Assembly: GCF_002154335.2 (NCBI RefSeq)
Contig: NZ_MTPX02000063.1
Span: 1-33,141, forward strand
DNA length: 33,141 nucleotides
Source: Actinomyces ruminis
GTDB lineage: Bacteria; Actinomycetota; Actinomycetes; Actinomycetales; Actinomycetaceae
Direction: 5' to 3'
Positions 1 through 8,212 of this stretch are shown piece after piece. Position numbers and translations under genes: made by a program. The first letter of the stretch is position 1; the number at the start of each line of letters is the position of its first letter. A model generated the notes under the pieces. That model was not told where the DNA came from. It saw only the letters and a program-made list of their open reading frames with translations, and ran no database searches.

Positions 1-257
1 CCCGGCCCCCTCGCGACGCAACTGCACCAAGTAGCGTCCTGACCGTAGCGGAAACCGGAGGCGCGCTCGGCGTCCACGGCGACCGGCCCGACGCCCGCAT
101 CCAAGGCCGCGGCCGCCCGGACCAGCGCTGGCGGAGTATCGGTCACCGGGGGCAACCCCTCAGCGGGCCGCCGATAGGCGACGATGGCGTCGGCGGGCAC
201 CGGGGCATCGGTGGTACCAGGAACGGCGGCCGGACAGGGTGCGGGGGCGCCGGTCAT
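1..257 (-). CDS. rnd: Ribonuclease D-like 3'-5' exonuclease, N-terminal part (truncated by window edge, frameshifted)
   Basis: Only about the first 80 codons lie in the window; the gene runs off the left edge. The translation from the ATG at 257 has an acidic/proline-rich leader and then VAVDAERASGFRYG (about residues 59-72), the first DEDD exonuclease motif of RNase D with Asp62 and Glu64 as metal ligands. After GFRYGQ the continuation typical of the family (YLVQLRREG) lies in the next frame, so one base appears to be missing near 31-36. The family trims RNA 3' ends in the cytoplasm. The start overlaps the stop of the DUF3000 gene as ATGA (254-257), so the two are probably translationally coupled; this pairing is common in actinobacteria. 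RNase D is a confident family call from the motif and neighbour, but the C-terminal HRDC domains cannot be seen. Confidence 0.72.
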   Translation of the reverse strand, partial: MTGAPAPCPAAVPGTTDAPVPADAIVAYRRPAEGLPPVTDTPPALVRAAAALDAGVGPVAVDAERASGFRYGQDATWCSCVARGP

Positions 258-856
258 CGCGCCGCCCCCGCCAGTCCCAACGGCACGGCGCTCTCCGGCT
301 CATGACCTGCGGCCAGGTGAATCAACTCGTACCAGGCCTGCAGATGTGGGCCGAGATCGGGTGTGGTCGGTGTCCAGGAGGAGCGGATCTCCACCTGGGC
401 GCTGGCGTCGGTTAGTTCCAGGCCACCGAAGGTATCGGACAGCACCCGGGTGACGGTGCCGACCAGTGCGTGTCGGCCGGCACCGGAGTGCTCCAGCGCA
501 TCGGTCAGCCAGGACCAGGCCGCGGCGCCGAGCAGTGGGTCCGCGCCGATGGCCTCATCCACCCGCGCGCGCACCATCACCACCAACCGGAAATCGCCAT
601 CCCAGGCGGGCTGCGTCGCGGGATCGTGCAATACCACGAAGCGTCCGGAGGCCAGCGGCGTGCCCGCCTCCGTCTCCACCGTCTCCGCCGTCAGGGCTGC
701 GGCATAGGGGGCGAGCCGGGCCGGGGCGGGCACCTCTTCCAGGATCAGCCCACGCGGTCGGGCAACTTCGCGCAGCGAGAGCAGAGCGGTGCGGAAACGC
801 TCCGGCATGGACGATGCGGCCGACTCTGGGGCCGACGCGCGCGGGATATCAGCCAC
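254..856 (-). CDS. DUF3000 domain-containing protein
   Basis: This 200-aa protein matches the actinobacterial DUF3000 pattern. It has EEVPAPARLAPYAAAL near residues 40-55, GRFVVLHDP followed by AWDGDFRLV at about 71-92, and DPLL with a W-S-W-L-T-D-ALE segment at about 106-122. No signal peptide or membrane segment is visible and no biochemical function is established for the family. The start is GTG at 856. There is no ribosome-binding site; instead the hexamer TAGCCT lies exactly six bases upstream, which suggests a leaderless mRNA. It is the first gene of a minus-strand pair with the RNase D gene, sharing an ATGA stop/start overlap. Length and motifs look complete, with no frameshift. Confidence 0.85.
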   Translation of the reverse strand: MADIPRASAPESAASSMPERFRTALLSLREVARPRGLILEEVPAPARLAPYAAALTAETVETEAGTPLASGRFVVLHDPATQPAWDGDFRLVVMVRARVDEAIGADPLLGAAAWSWLTDALEHSGAGRHALVGTVTRVLSDTFGGLELTDASAQVEIRSSWTPTTPDLGPHLQAWYELIHLAAGHEPESAVPLGLAGAAR

Positions 857-862
857 CGCCCC

Positions 863-868
863 AGGCTA
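863..868 (-). promoter_or_regulatory. Predicted -10 box for leaderless DUF3000 transcript
   Basis: On the minus strand the sequence reads TAGCCT, six bases, then the GTG start at 856. TAnnnT placed six bases before the first codon is the spacing expected when transcription begins at the start codon itself. No clear -35 box and no Shine-Dalgarno sequence are seen. Confidence 0.5.
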
Positions 869-1040
869 CCGGCCGGGACGCGCGCACCGCGCTGCCACGC
901 CGTGCGCCCGACGTCGTCGGACACGTCTCAGGCGCTAGCGCACCGCAACCCCCTCTCCTGGTCTATCGTGAGACCGGCCAGGCGGGCGCAGCTCGCGGTG
1001 GCGACACCACTAGCCCCAAGACAGGACAGGAACACACTCC

Positions 1041-2165
1041 ATGACCTTGCCCGACAACGCCACCCCCCGCGCATCCGGCGGCACCATGCGGCGCATCGAC
1101 TGGGAGACCTTCCGGCGCATTGCCGCCGACGCCGAAACCACGCTGCCCATCGAGCAGAGCGCCGCGTGGGACGCCTTCGACGCGGCCATGGACGGACGCG
1201 AGCCCTGGGGACGACTGGTCTACTCCGCCGCCGACGGCACCCCCCGCGCCTTGATCTCGCTCACCCGGATGTCCGTGCGCGGCTTCCCCTACCTGTGGGC
1301 CCGGCACGCCCCGGTGTGGCTGGGGGCTGAGCCGACCGCCGCGGAGGAGGCCGAGCTGCGGGAGCTGCTGGTTCAGGGCGTGCGCTTCCACGACCCGGCC
1401 ATCGTCTTCGTACGCCTGCATTGCACCCACCCGGCGCCGGAGCTGCACGAGTTGCTGCAGACCATGGCCTACGACCACACCGTGATTCTGAATGTGGACC
1501 GGGCCGACGACGAGGCCTTCCTGGCGTCTTTCAAGCCGCGTGGGCGCCGCGACGTGCGTAAGGCGCTGCGCAACACCGAGTTGACCTACCACGATGAAAC
1601 GGACCGGGCCGAGGAGGTCTTCGGAGAGCTATACCAGATCCTCCTGGAGACCGGCGACCGAGACGGCTTCCACGCGGCCCCGGAGGACACCTACCGGACC
1701 ATGCTGCGCACGCTGGGTCCCGACCACTGTCGTTTGTATGTGGCCCGCCGCGGTGGTCGGGAGGCACTGGCCTGGAGCATCGACACCATCTGGGGCGATG
1801 GCGCCGGACGCTACTACGCCGCCTCGACCGCCGAGGGGCGGCGGGGACGGGCCGCCGACGCCCTGCTGTACAAGGAGGGCTGCTGGCTGCGTGAGCGCGG
1901 CGTACGCACCTGGGACCTGATGGGTGCCGGTTCCGAACGGACTCCCGAGTTGAACGGCGTCGGCTCATTCAAGGGCAAGTTCACACCGGAGGGGACTGTG
2001 GCCATTCCCGGGCCATGGGACGTGCCGGTGCGTCCACGCGTGTACGCCGGGCTGGTGAAGGCGTTGGAACTCAAGCACCGCGCAGAGGCAGGAGTCGCCG
2101 TCGTACGCGGCCGTATCGGCGCGCTGCGTGGCGGCGTCGACGACGCCGCCACGGCTCAGCAGTAG
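1041..2165 (+). CDS. FemAB/FemX-type peptidoglycan bridge aminoacyltransferase
   Basis: This 374-aa cytoplasmic protein has the double GNAT-fold pattern of the Fem family, which transfers an amino acid from aminoacyl-tRNA to the stem peptide of lipid II. Visible family features are LPIEQSAAWDAF (about residues 33-44), ARHAPVWLG, a basic FKPRGRRDVRKALRN segment (about 165-179), RLYVARRGGREALAWSI, RYYAAST, and the C-terminal GVRTWDLMGAG followed by LNGVGSFKGKFTPEG. The ATG at 1041 follows a modest AGGA-type site; the ATG at 1086 (MRRIDWE) is a possible alternative. The gene stands alone, divergent from DUF3000 and convergent with treY, 40 bases apart. The amino acid added cannot be predicted. 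The ATP-grasp ligase at 9557 could belong to the same cross-bridge process. Confidence 0.8.
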   Translation: MTLPDNATPRASGGTMRRIDWETFRRIAADAETTLPIEQSAAWDAFDAAMDGREPWGRLVYSAADGTPRALISLTRMSVRGFPYLWARHAPVWLGAEPTAAEEAELRELLVQGVRFHDPAIVFVRLHCTHPAPELHELLQTMAYDHTVILNVDRADDEAFLASFKPRGRRDVRKALRNTELTYHDETDRAEEVFGELYQILLETGDRDGFHAAPEDTYRTMLRTLGPDHCRLYVARRGGREALAWSIDTIWGDGAGRYYAASTAEGRRGRAADALLYKEGCWLRERGVRTWDLMGAGSERTPELNGVGSFKGKFTPEGTVAIPGPWDVPVRPRVYAGLVKALELKHRAEAGVAVVRGRIGALRGGVDDAATAQQ

Positions 2166-2205
2166 CCGGCCGCACCGTGCGCGTGCAGCGGGCTCCGGTT
2201 CAGGG

Positions 2206-4733
2206 CTACCCGCGGCGTGGGCGGGCCAGCACCACCACCGACTCCTCGCCGACGACATCGGCCAGGCGGCGCGTGCCGCCGGACACCGGCGCGTCGGCGA
2301 GCACATCGGTCCACTCGCCCGGTGGCAGCACGATGGTGTGGTCGCCCCAGCCGCCGAGTCGTTCCAGGCGGCGGCCCAGACGGCGCACCAATACGACCAC
2401 ATCGGCCTCATCGTCCAACAGGCGGGCGTAGGCGAAGGCACAGGCGGTGGTCATCGGCAGCGGCATGTAACCGGAGCGTTCACCGACGAAGGTATCGGGC
2501 CTTTCGGCGCGCAATCGGCATAGCCGGCTGGTCAGGCGCAGTTTGGCCTCATCCAGCGTCTCCTCGCCATGCAACCCGGAGTGATCCACTCGGTCGAGGG
2601 CGGCCCGCAGGCCGCCCGGGGAGTCATAGTCGACCGGGCGGCGGTTGTCCGGGTCCACCAGGGAGGTGCGGGTGATCTCACTGCCTGGTAGATGTCTGCG
2701 ACTCCGAGCCAGGTGAGTGTCATCGCCTTGTTAGCCAGGATGGTGTCTCGCACGGCGCGGGCGGTCAGTGCGGCGAAGTCGTTGAGTTCCTCGGCCACGT
2801 CTGCGCGTGCCAGCAGGGCGGTTGCGTAATAGGCCAGCTGGCCTTCGCGCTCGGTGTCCGGCGCCGTCCACGTAGTCCACGACTTCTGCTCGCGGGCCGC
2901 CTTGATGAGGTAGGCACCCAGCCGCTCGCCGTTGATCGGATCTGCTGAGGCGGGGGCCCAGGTTCCCCACAGGGTCTGCCACAACAGGTTCTCGGTGGCC
3001 CCATCCAGATCGGCGGGACGTATCCCCGCGGTCAAGTCGCGCAGCCGATGAACTACCTCGACCCATTCGGCGGCGTAGGAGGCGAGCACGTCGATGCGGG
3101 CGCGCACGTCCTCGCTCCGCTTGGTGTCATGGGTCGTGGACGTCACCATGGTGGCGGGCCAGCTGTGCTGTACGCGCTGGGCCCAGGCGTGCGCCTCATC
3201 GGCGGGCAGGGCGAAACCGGCGGGGTCGCCACCCACCTCGGTCAGGCTGGTCAGGTGCGTCCACCGGTAGAAGGTGGTGTCCTCCACGCCCTTGGCGGTG
3301 ACGGCGCCGCACACCTGCTGGAAGCGGGTGATGATCTCAGCGCGCTCGGGGGTGTCTGAAGGCTCACCGGCGCCGACCTGCTCGCCCAGCAGGATCGCCA
3401 CCACCAGATCGAGCGTGGGGAACTGGTCGGGCGTCAGGCGGGCACGCGCCCGTTCGGCGGTCTCCCGCAATACTGCGGCCTGCTCCGCATCCGTGTGTCG
3501 GCCCGGAAGCACGTAGGCCCGATAGCGGTCCGCGGCCACCAGCAGCTCCACCACGCAGGCGCGCAGGTCCCGGAAGGTGTGGTCGGACAGGTACAGGTCC
3601 CGGGAGGCGATCGCATGCAGCAGGTCCACCAGCCGGTTCACCTCGGAGGCCAGCGAACCGGCAATGATCTCCCGCTTGGCGTCACCGGACACGCGGGCGT
3701 AGTCGATTGGCACGTTCCCGGTCAGCTCCCGCATCAGAGCGCCGAGAGTGCGGGCACCAGCGGGATCGACCTGCAGCTGGTCGATGCGCCAGGCGGCGTC
3801 ATAGCCGGTGGTGCCGGCGGCACGCCAGGAGTCCGGCAAGAGTTCGTCGGGCGCAAGGATCTTCTCCGCCGCGACCCAGGCACCGCCGGTGGACTGGGCG
3901 AGGCGGGCCAGGTAACCCTCCGGGTCGGCCAGGCCGTCGGGGTGGTCTACCCGCAGGGCGTCGATCGTCCCGGCGTCGAGCAGGTCAAGGATGAGGGCGT
4001 GGGAGCCGGCGAAGACCTCCGGGTCCTCCACGCGCACGGCCGCGAGTGTGGCAATGTCGAAGAAGCGCCGGTAGTTGAGCTCCTCGTCGCCCACCCGCCA
4101 GTAGGCCAGCCGGTAGTGCTGGCGACGCAGCAACTCCGGCAGGTCCAGGGCGTGGGTGCCCTCCGCCAGCGGGAAGACATGGTCGTAGTAGCGCAGCACC
4201 CACTGCTCGCCCCGCTCCGGCTCGGTGGGGATGGCCATGCGCTCCACGGTGAACTCGCCGTCGGTCAGGGCCTGTCCGATGCGCTGGCCGAGCACCGGCA
4301 TCAGCAGCTTTTCGCCGCGGGGGGCGTCGAACCAGCTGGCGTACGGCGAGTCCGCGCCGTCGCGCAGCACCGACCACAGGGGTGGGTTGTGCCATACCGG
4401 AGTCGGCACCGACATGTGGTTGGGGACGATGTCCACCACCACGCCCATGCCGGCGGCGTGGGCATCCCGGGCCAGGGCCTCCAGGCCCTCCCGGCCGCCC
4501 ATTACGGCACTGATGTGGGTGTGGTCGACGACGTCGTAGCCGTGGGTCGAGCCCGGGCTGGCCGCCAAGACGGGGGAGAGGTACAGGTCGGTCACGCCCA
4601 GCTGCCGCAGGTACGGCAGCAGGGCGCGCGCAGCTTCGAAGGTCAGGGACTCTCCCAGTTGCAGCCGGTAGGTGGTCACCGGGGTGCGCTTGCCCGGGCC
4701 GGGGAAGTGGCGGGTAACGTCGTTGGAGTTCAT
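2206..4733 (-). CDS. treY: Maltooligosyl trehalose synthase TreY (frameshifted near 2684)
   Basis: TreY (GH13) isomerises the reducing-end alpha-1,4 bond of maltooligosaccharides to the alpha,alpha-1,1 bond of trehalose. The start TTYRLQLGESLTFEAA, then DLYLSPVLAASPGSTHGYDVVDH and VVDIVPNHM, are diagnostic. Likely catalytic residues are Asp263 in LRVDHPDGL, Glu290 in WVAAEKILAP and Asp536 in THDTKRSEDVR. Near 2684 the frame breaks: on the gene strand ACCAGGCAGTG should be ACCAGGGCAGTG, which restores DIYQGSEITRTSLVDPDNRRP and a C-terminus ending at 2206. Corrected length is about 842 aa, normal for the family. The ATG at 4733 overlaps the glgX stop (ATGA, 4730-4733). TreZ, the usual partner hydrolase, is not next to it. 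Confidence 0.92.
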
Positions 4734-7122
4734 GCGGTGTCTCCTGCCTGGCCGGCAACGGTGCCGGTCGACTCGACTGGTTCCGGCACTGCCGACTCGA
4801 CGGGCTCCGCGGCCGCGGCGCCGTCGGCGGGGGCTGCCTCGGCTGCGGCCTGGGGGGTGGCCGGTTCGGGCTCGGGGATGGAGATCAGGAACAGCATGGA
4901 GTGGCCCTCCACCGTCACCTCCTGACCGGCCTCCCACTCCTCACCGGATCCGGTGGCCACCTGCTCCGGGCGCGGGGCGGTGCGCGGAGCCGTGTCGAGC
5001 ACCGTGCGCCAGCGGGGGGAGTGATCCGGCCCGGGCAGGGTGAAGACGATGTCCTCACCGGAGGCGTTGAACAGCGCCAGGAAGGAGTCGTCGGTGATGC
5101 GCTGGCCGCGCTCGTCGGGCTCGTGGATCGCATTTCCGTTGAGGAACACCGTCATGGCCCGGGCATACCAGGTGTCCCAGTCCTCGTCGGTCATACGCGC
5201 GCCGGAGGGGCTGAGCCACTCGATTTCGCCGAGCTCCGACTCACCGCCGTGGCCGGCCTCGCCGGTGAAGAAGCGACGCCGACGTAGCACCGGATGCTGC
5301 TTGCGCAGGCGAATCATGTCGCAAGTGAATTCGAGCAGGTCCTCCTGCTCCTCGGTCAGGTCCCAGTTGATCCAGGTGATCTCATTGTCCTGGCAGTAGC
5401 CGTTGTTGTTGCCGCCCTGGGTGCGGCCCAGCTCATCGCCGTGGCAGATCATGGGCACACCCTGGCTGAACATGAGGGTGGCGATAAAGTTGCGTACCTG
5501 TCGTCCGCGCAGGGTCAGCACGTCGGAGTCATCCGTGGGGCCCTCGGCACCGCAGTTCCAAGAGCGGTTGTCGCTGGCGCCGTCGGCACCGCCCTCCCCA
5601 TTGGCCTCGTTGTGCTTCTCGTTGTAGGAGACCAGGTCGTGCAGGGTGAAACCGTCGTGCGCGGTGACGAAGTTGACGCTGGCCACCGGGGTGCGGCCGG
5701 AGCGCTGGTACAGGTCGGAGGAGCCGGTGATACGGGCCGCGAACTCACCCAGGGTGGAGGGCTCGCCGCGCCAGAAGTCGCGCACGGTGTCCCGGTACTT
5801 GCCGTTCCACTCGCTCCACAGGGCGGGGAACTCGCCCACGTTGTAGCCGCCCTCGCCTACGTCCCAGGGCTCGGCAATCAGTTTGAGCTGAGACAGGATC
5901 GGGTCCTGGTGGATGATGTCGAAGAAGGCAGAGAGCTTGTCCACCTCGTGGAACTGGCGGGCGAGCGTGGAGGCCAGATCGAAGCGGAAACCATCCACAT
6001 GCATCTCGGTGGCCCAGTAGCGCAGTGAGTCCATGATCAACTGCAGCACCGCCGGCGAGCGCATGAGCAGCGAGTTGCCGGTGCCGGTGGTGTCGAAGTA
6101 GTGGCCTGGTCGCCGTCGACCAGCCGGTAGTAGGCGGCGTTGTCGATGCCCCGGAAGGAGAGCGTGGGGCCCATGTGGTTGCCCTCGGCGGTGTGGTTGT
6201 ACACGACGTCGAGCAGTACCTCGATGTCGGCCTCGTGGAAGGCCTTGACCATGGACTTGAACTCCTGCACCTGCTGGCCGTCGGTGCCGTGTGCGGCGTA
6301 GGCGTTGTGCGGCGCGAAGTAGCCGATGGTGTTGTAGCCCCAGTAGTTGGCCAGGCCCTTGTCCTGCAGGAAGGTGTCGTTGACGAACTGGTGCACAGGC
6401 ATCAGCTCGATCGCAGTGATGCCGAGGTTCTTCAGATGGTCGATCACCGCCGGTTCGGCGAGGCCGGCGTAGGTGCCGCTAAGGTGCTCGGGAATGTGCT
6501 TGTTCAGCTTGGTCATGCCCTTGACGTGGGCCTCGTAGATGATCGTGTTGTGGTACTCGTGGCTGGGCGGGCGGTCCCGGCCCCAGTCAAAATAGGGGGA
6601 GACCACCACCGAGCGCATCGTGGCGGGTGCGGAGTCGTCTTGGTTGCGCACCGACGGATCGGAGAAGTCGTAGGAGTACAGCGCCGGCGAGCCGTTCACC
6701 TGGCCGGACATGGCCTTGGCGTAGGGATCCAGCAACAGCTTGGAGGGGTCGCAGCGGTGACCGCGCGCCGGGTCATAGGGCCCGTGCACCCGGTAGCCGT
6801 AGTGCTGGCCGGGCTGTACCGACGGCAGATAGGCGTGCCACACATCCGCGTCCTCCTCGGTCAAGGGAATGCGGGTCTCGGTGCCGGCGGCATCAAACAG
6901 GCACAGATCCACAGCCTCTGCAACCGAGGAGTACAGGGCGAAGTTCGTCCCGGAGCCGTCGTAGTTGGCGCCCAGTGGGTAGGGGCGGCCCGGCCAAACC
7001 GACAGTTCGGGCATCTCCGGGCGTTCTCCCTCCGGCACCGGCTGAGCCCGGGTGGGCTGGGGCGCGGATGGCGCTGCGGACGACGAAGAGGCGTCGGCAG
7101 AGGCGTTCTTGGAACTGTGCAT
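4730..7122 (-). CDS. glgX: Glycogen debranching enzyme GlgX/TreX (frameshifted near 6105)
   Basis: This GH13 isoamylase-type enzyme hydrolyses alpha-1,6 branches of glycogen or limit dextrins. The N-terminal CBM48-like part has VWPGRPYPLGANYDGSGTNF. Catalytic motifs are VLLDVVYNHTAEG, VDGFRFDLAS (nucleophile about Asp382), LIAEPWDVG (acid about Glu418) and TAHDGFTLHDLVSYN. Near 6105 one base is missing (gene-strand CCAGGCCAC for CCAGGGCCAC); restoring it gives VDGDQGHYFDTTGTGNSLLMRSP. Corrected length is about 797 aa. The start is uncertain: ATG 7122 is used here, 7203 is possible, and 7014 (MPELSVWPG) lies at the usual family start. The last roughly 45 residues are an unusual Ala/Pro/Glu-rich tail. 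It overlaps treY by ATGA, so debranching and trehalose synthesis are probably co-expressed. Confidence 0.92.
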
Positions 7123-7218
7123 GAGCACAACTGTGCCACGGATTGACGCCCCCGCGGCGGAAACCGAGCGCCGTGTGCGAGGGTGAGCGAGGTCATCCCG
7201 CATAGGGACCGAGATGAT

Positions 7219-7248
7219 TTGTCAGCGTCCGGACCGCTCTGCTAACTT
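7219..7248 (+). promoter_or_regulatory. Predicted sigma-A promoter for the tRNA pair
   Basis: TTGTCA (7219-7224), an 18-base spacer and TAACTT (7243-7248) resemble the housekeeping consensus. A TGC directly before the -10 makes it an extended -10. Transcription would start near 7255, about 26 bases before the first tRNA. Confidence 0.55.
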
Positions 7249-7280
7249 TTCTCGCGTGCCTCACATGAGAGGCCGGACAT

Positions 7281-7353
7281 GCGGATGTGGCTCAGTTGGT
7301 AGAGCATCACCTTGCCAAGGTGAGGGTCGCGGGTTCGAGTCCCGTCATCCGCT
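7281..7353 (+). tRNA. tRNA-Gly (anticodon GCC)
   Basis: A 73-base cloverleaf with acceptor stem GCGGATG/CATCCGC, D-arm GGCTCAGTTGGTAGAGC, anticodon stem TCACC/GGTGA around loop TTGCCAA (GCC at 7314-7316), and T-arm CGGGTTCGAGTCCCG. The discriminator is T. The 3' CCA is not encoded. Only one base separates it from the following tRNA-Val, so they are processed from one transcript. Confidence 0.97.
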
Positions 7354-7354
7354 C

Positions 7355-7426
7355 GGGCGATTGGCGCAGCGGGAGCGCGCTTCCCTGACACGGAAGAGGT
7401 CACTGGTTCGATCCCAGTATCGCCCA
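7355..7426 (+). tRNA. tRNA-Val (anticodon GAC)
   Basis: A 72-base cloverleaf with acceptor stem GGGCGAT/ATCGCCC, anticodon stem CTTCC/GGAAG around loop CTGACAC (GAC at 7387-7389), and T-arm CTGGTTCGATCCCAG. The discriminator is A. CCA is not encoded. It is transcribed with the upstream tRNA-Gly. Confidence 0.97.
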
Positions 7427-7431
7427 CGCGT

Positions 7432-7463
7432 AAGGCCTCGGGCGGTTCGGTCCGAGGCCTTTT
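7432..7463 (+). terminator. Rho-independent terminator of the tRNA operon
   Basis: AAGGCCTCGG (7432-7441) pairs perfectly with CCGAGGCCTT (7452-7461) around a 10-base loop, and the descending arm ends in a short T run (7460-7463). It sits five bases after tRNA-Val, as expected for the end of the tRNA transcript. Confidence 0.85.
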
Positions 7464-7493
7464 GAGCACCTGGGGCCATCGAATCGGACGTGC

Positions 7494-7625
7494 TGCTTCA
7501 GCGGGTTATCGGCGCGAATGCGCGTGGTTCGGGCGTGTCGTGGGCTGTTAGCCGGCTCGTCCGGCCCATCCCTCGCGTTTCCGAAGGCTTTCTTCGGGTT
7601 ATCGGTGCGAACCTGTTGCTTCAAG
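7494..7625. repeat. Pair of direct elements CGGGTTATCGGYGCGAA
   Basis: CGGGTTATCGGCGCGAA starts at 7502 and CGGGTTATCGGTGCGAA at 7595, 93 bases apart. The word TGCTTCA flanks each copy, upstream of the first (7494-7500) and downstream of the second (7617-7623). A perfect six-base hairpin (CCGAAG/CTTCGG, from 7581) leads into the second copy. The function is unknown. Confidence 0.6.
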
Positions 7626-7664
7626 CCGGCGTGTTGGGGGGATGCCTGCCGGCGACCTCCCCGG

Positions 7665-7815
7665 TTTGGACCGCTGTCCCCTGTTTGGACCGTGTAAGTC
7701 CATTTGGACCGCTTGCCCCTGTTTGGACCGCCGTTGTGTGCCGCGTGGGCGGTCCAAACCGACGCAGGGGGTCCAAACCGACGCAAGGGGTCCAAACCGA
7801 CGCAGGGGGTCCAGA
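7665..7815. repeat. Array A: four direct plus four inverted copies of TTTGGACCG, 19 bp period
   Basis: TTTGGACCG begins at 7665, 7684, 7703 and 7722, exactly 19 bases apart, with partly variable 10-base spacers. After a short centre (7731-7749) the reverse-complement core GTCCAAA begins at 7752, 7771 and 7790, with a degenerate copy GTCCAGA at 7809, again exactly 19 apart. The inverted half is more homogeneous, with unit GTCCAAACCGACGCAGGGG. The two halves could pair into a long imperfect hairpin or cruciform. The spacers are too short for CRISPR. Confidence 0.85.
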
Positions 7816-7975
7816 CTCGGGGCGGTGCAGCGCCATGAGCGCCTGGAGGTGCACCTGCCCCGCCGCGAGCTGGTCCCGACCTTCCCCGCCGTTGCAGAGA
7901 AGAACCCCGGCCCTGCGCACGCAATCGCGCCGACAGTTTCAAGTGTGCGGGCGTTGCCGGCTCGGCACCTGTTAC

Positions 7976-8129
7976 GACGGTTCGTCAGGTAGGACGACGG
8001 TTCGTGCGTTTGGGGCGACGATTCGCCATGAACCGAGACGGTTCGTGCGTCTACCCCCCGAACCGTCGCGAGAAGTGCCGAAGCGTCGGTGCTGGGTGAC
8101 GAACCGTCGCCACAACCCACGGACCGTCG
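7976..8129. repeat. Array B: four direct plus four inverted copies of GACGGTTCGT, 20-21 bp period
   Basis: GACGGTTCGT, or a close variant, begins at 7976, 7996, 8017 (GACGATTCG) and 8037. The inverted core CGAACCGTCG, or a variant, begins at 8059, 8079 (CGAAGCGTCG), 8100 and 8120 (CGGACCGTCG). Spacing is 20, 21, 20 in both halves. The 10-11 base spacers are not conserved. The design matches array A but the core sequence is unrelated. Confidence 0.85.
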
Positions 8130-8212
8130 GCGCTCGATTCAGCGCCCGCGACGAACTTCAAAGCGAGCGCACCCGGCCCGAGTCGATGACTCCTTACCTA
8201 TCCTCGTCCGGC

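Larger units (their letters stand above)
7464..8212. other. Gene-free, repeat-rich intergenic region
   Basis: About 750 bases between the tRNA terminator and the stop of the DegT gene. Open frames cross it on both strands, but they have no start signals and their translations simply echo the nucleotide repeats (for example repeated VWTPCVGLDPLRRFG), so I call no gene. It holds two near-identical direct elements (7494-7625), a 4+4 inverted array with a 19 bp period (7665-7815), about 160 bases without recognisable structure (7816-7975), and a second 4+4 inverted array with a 20-21 bp period (7976-8129). Confidence 0.75.

Noticed and set aside
3495..4925. 476-codon open frame antisense to treY and glgX
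   Set aside because: High GC creates long mirror frames. The composition is Gly/Val/Gln-rich without motifs, and the minus-strand genes are clear.
7242..7469. Open frames across the tRNA pair on both strands
   Set aside because: They translate the tRNA genes themselves, a common source of false proteins.
7665..8129. CRISPR array
   Set aside because: Repeats are only 9-10 bases with 10-11 base spacers, half of the copies are inverted, and there are no cas genes in the window.
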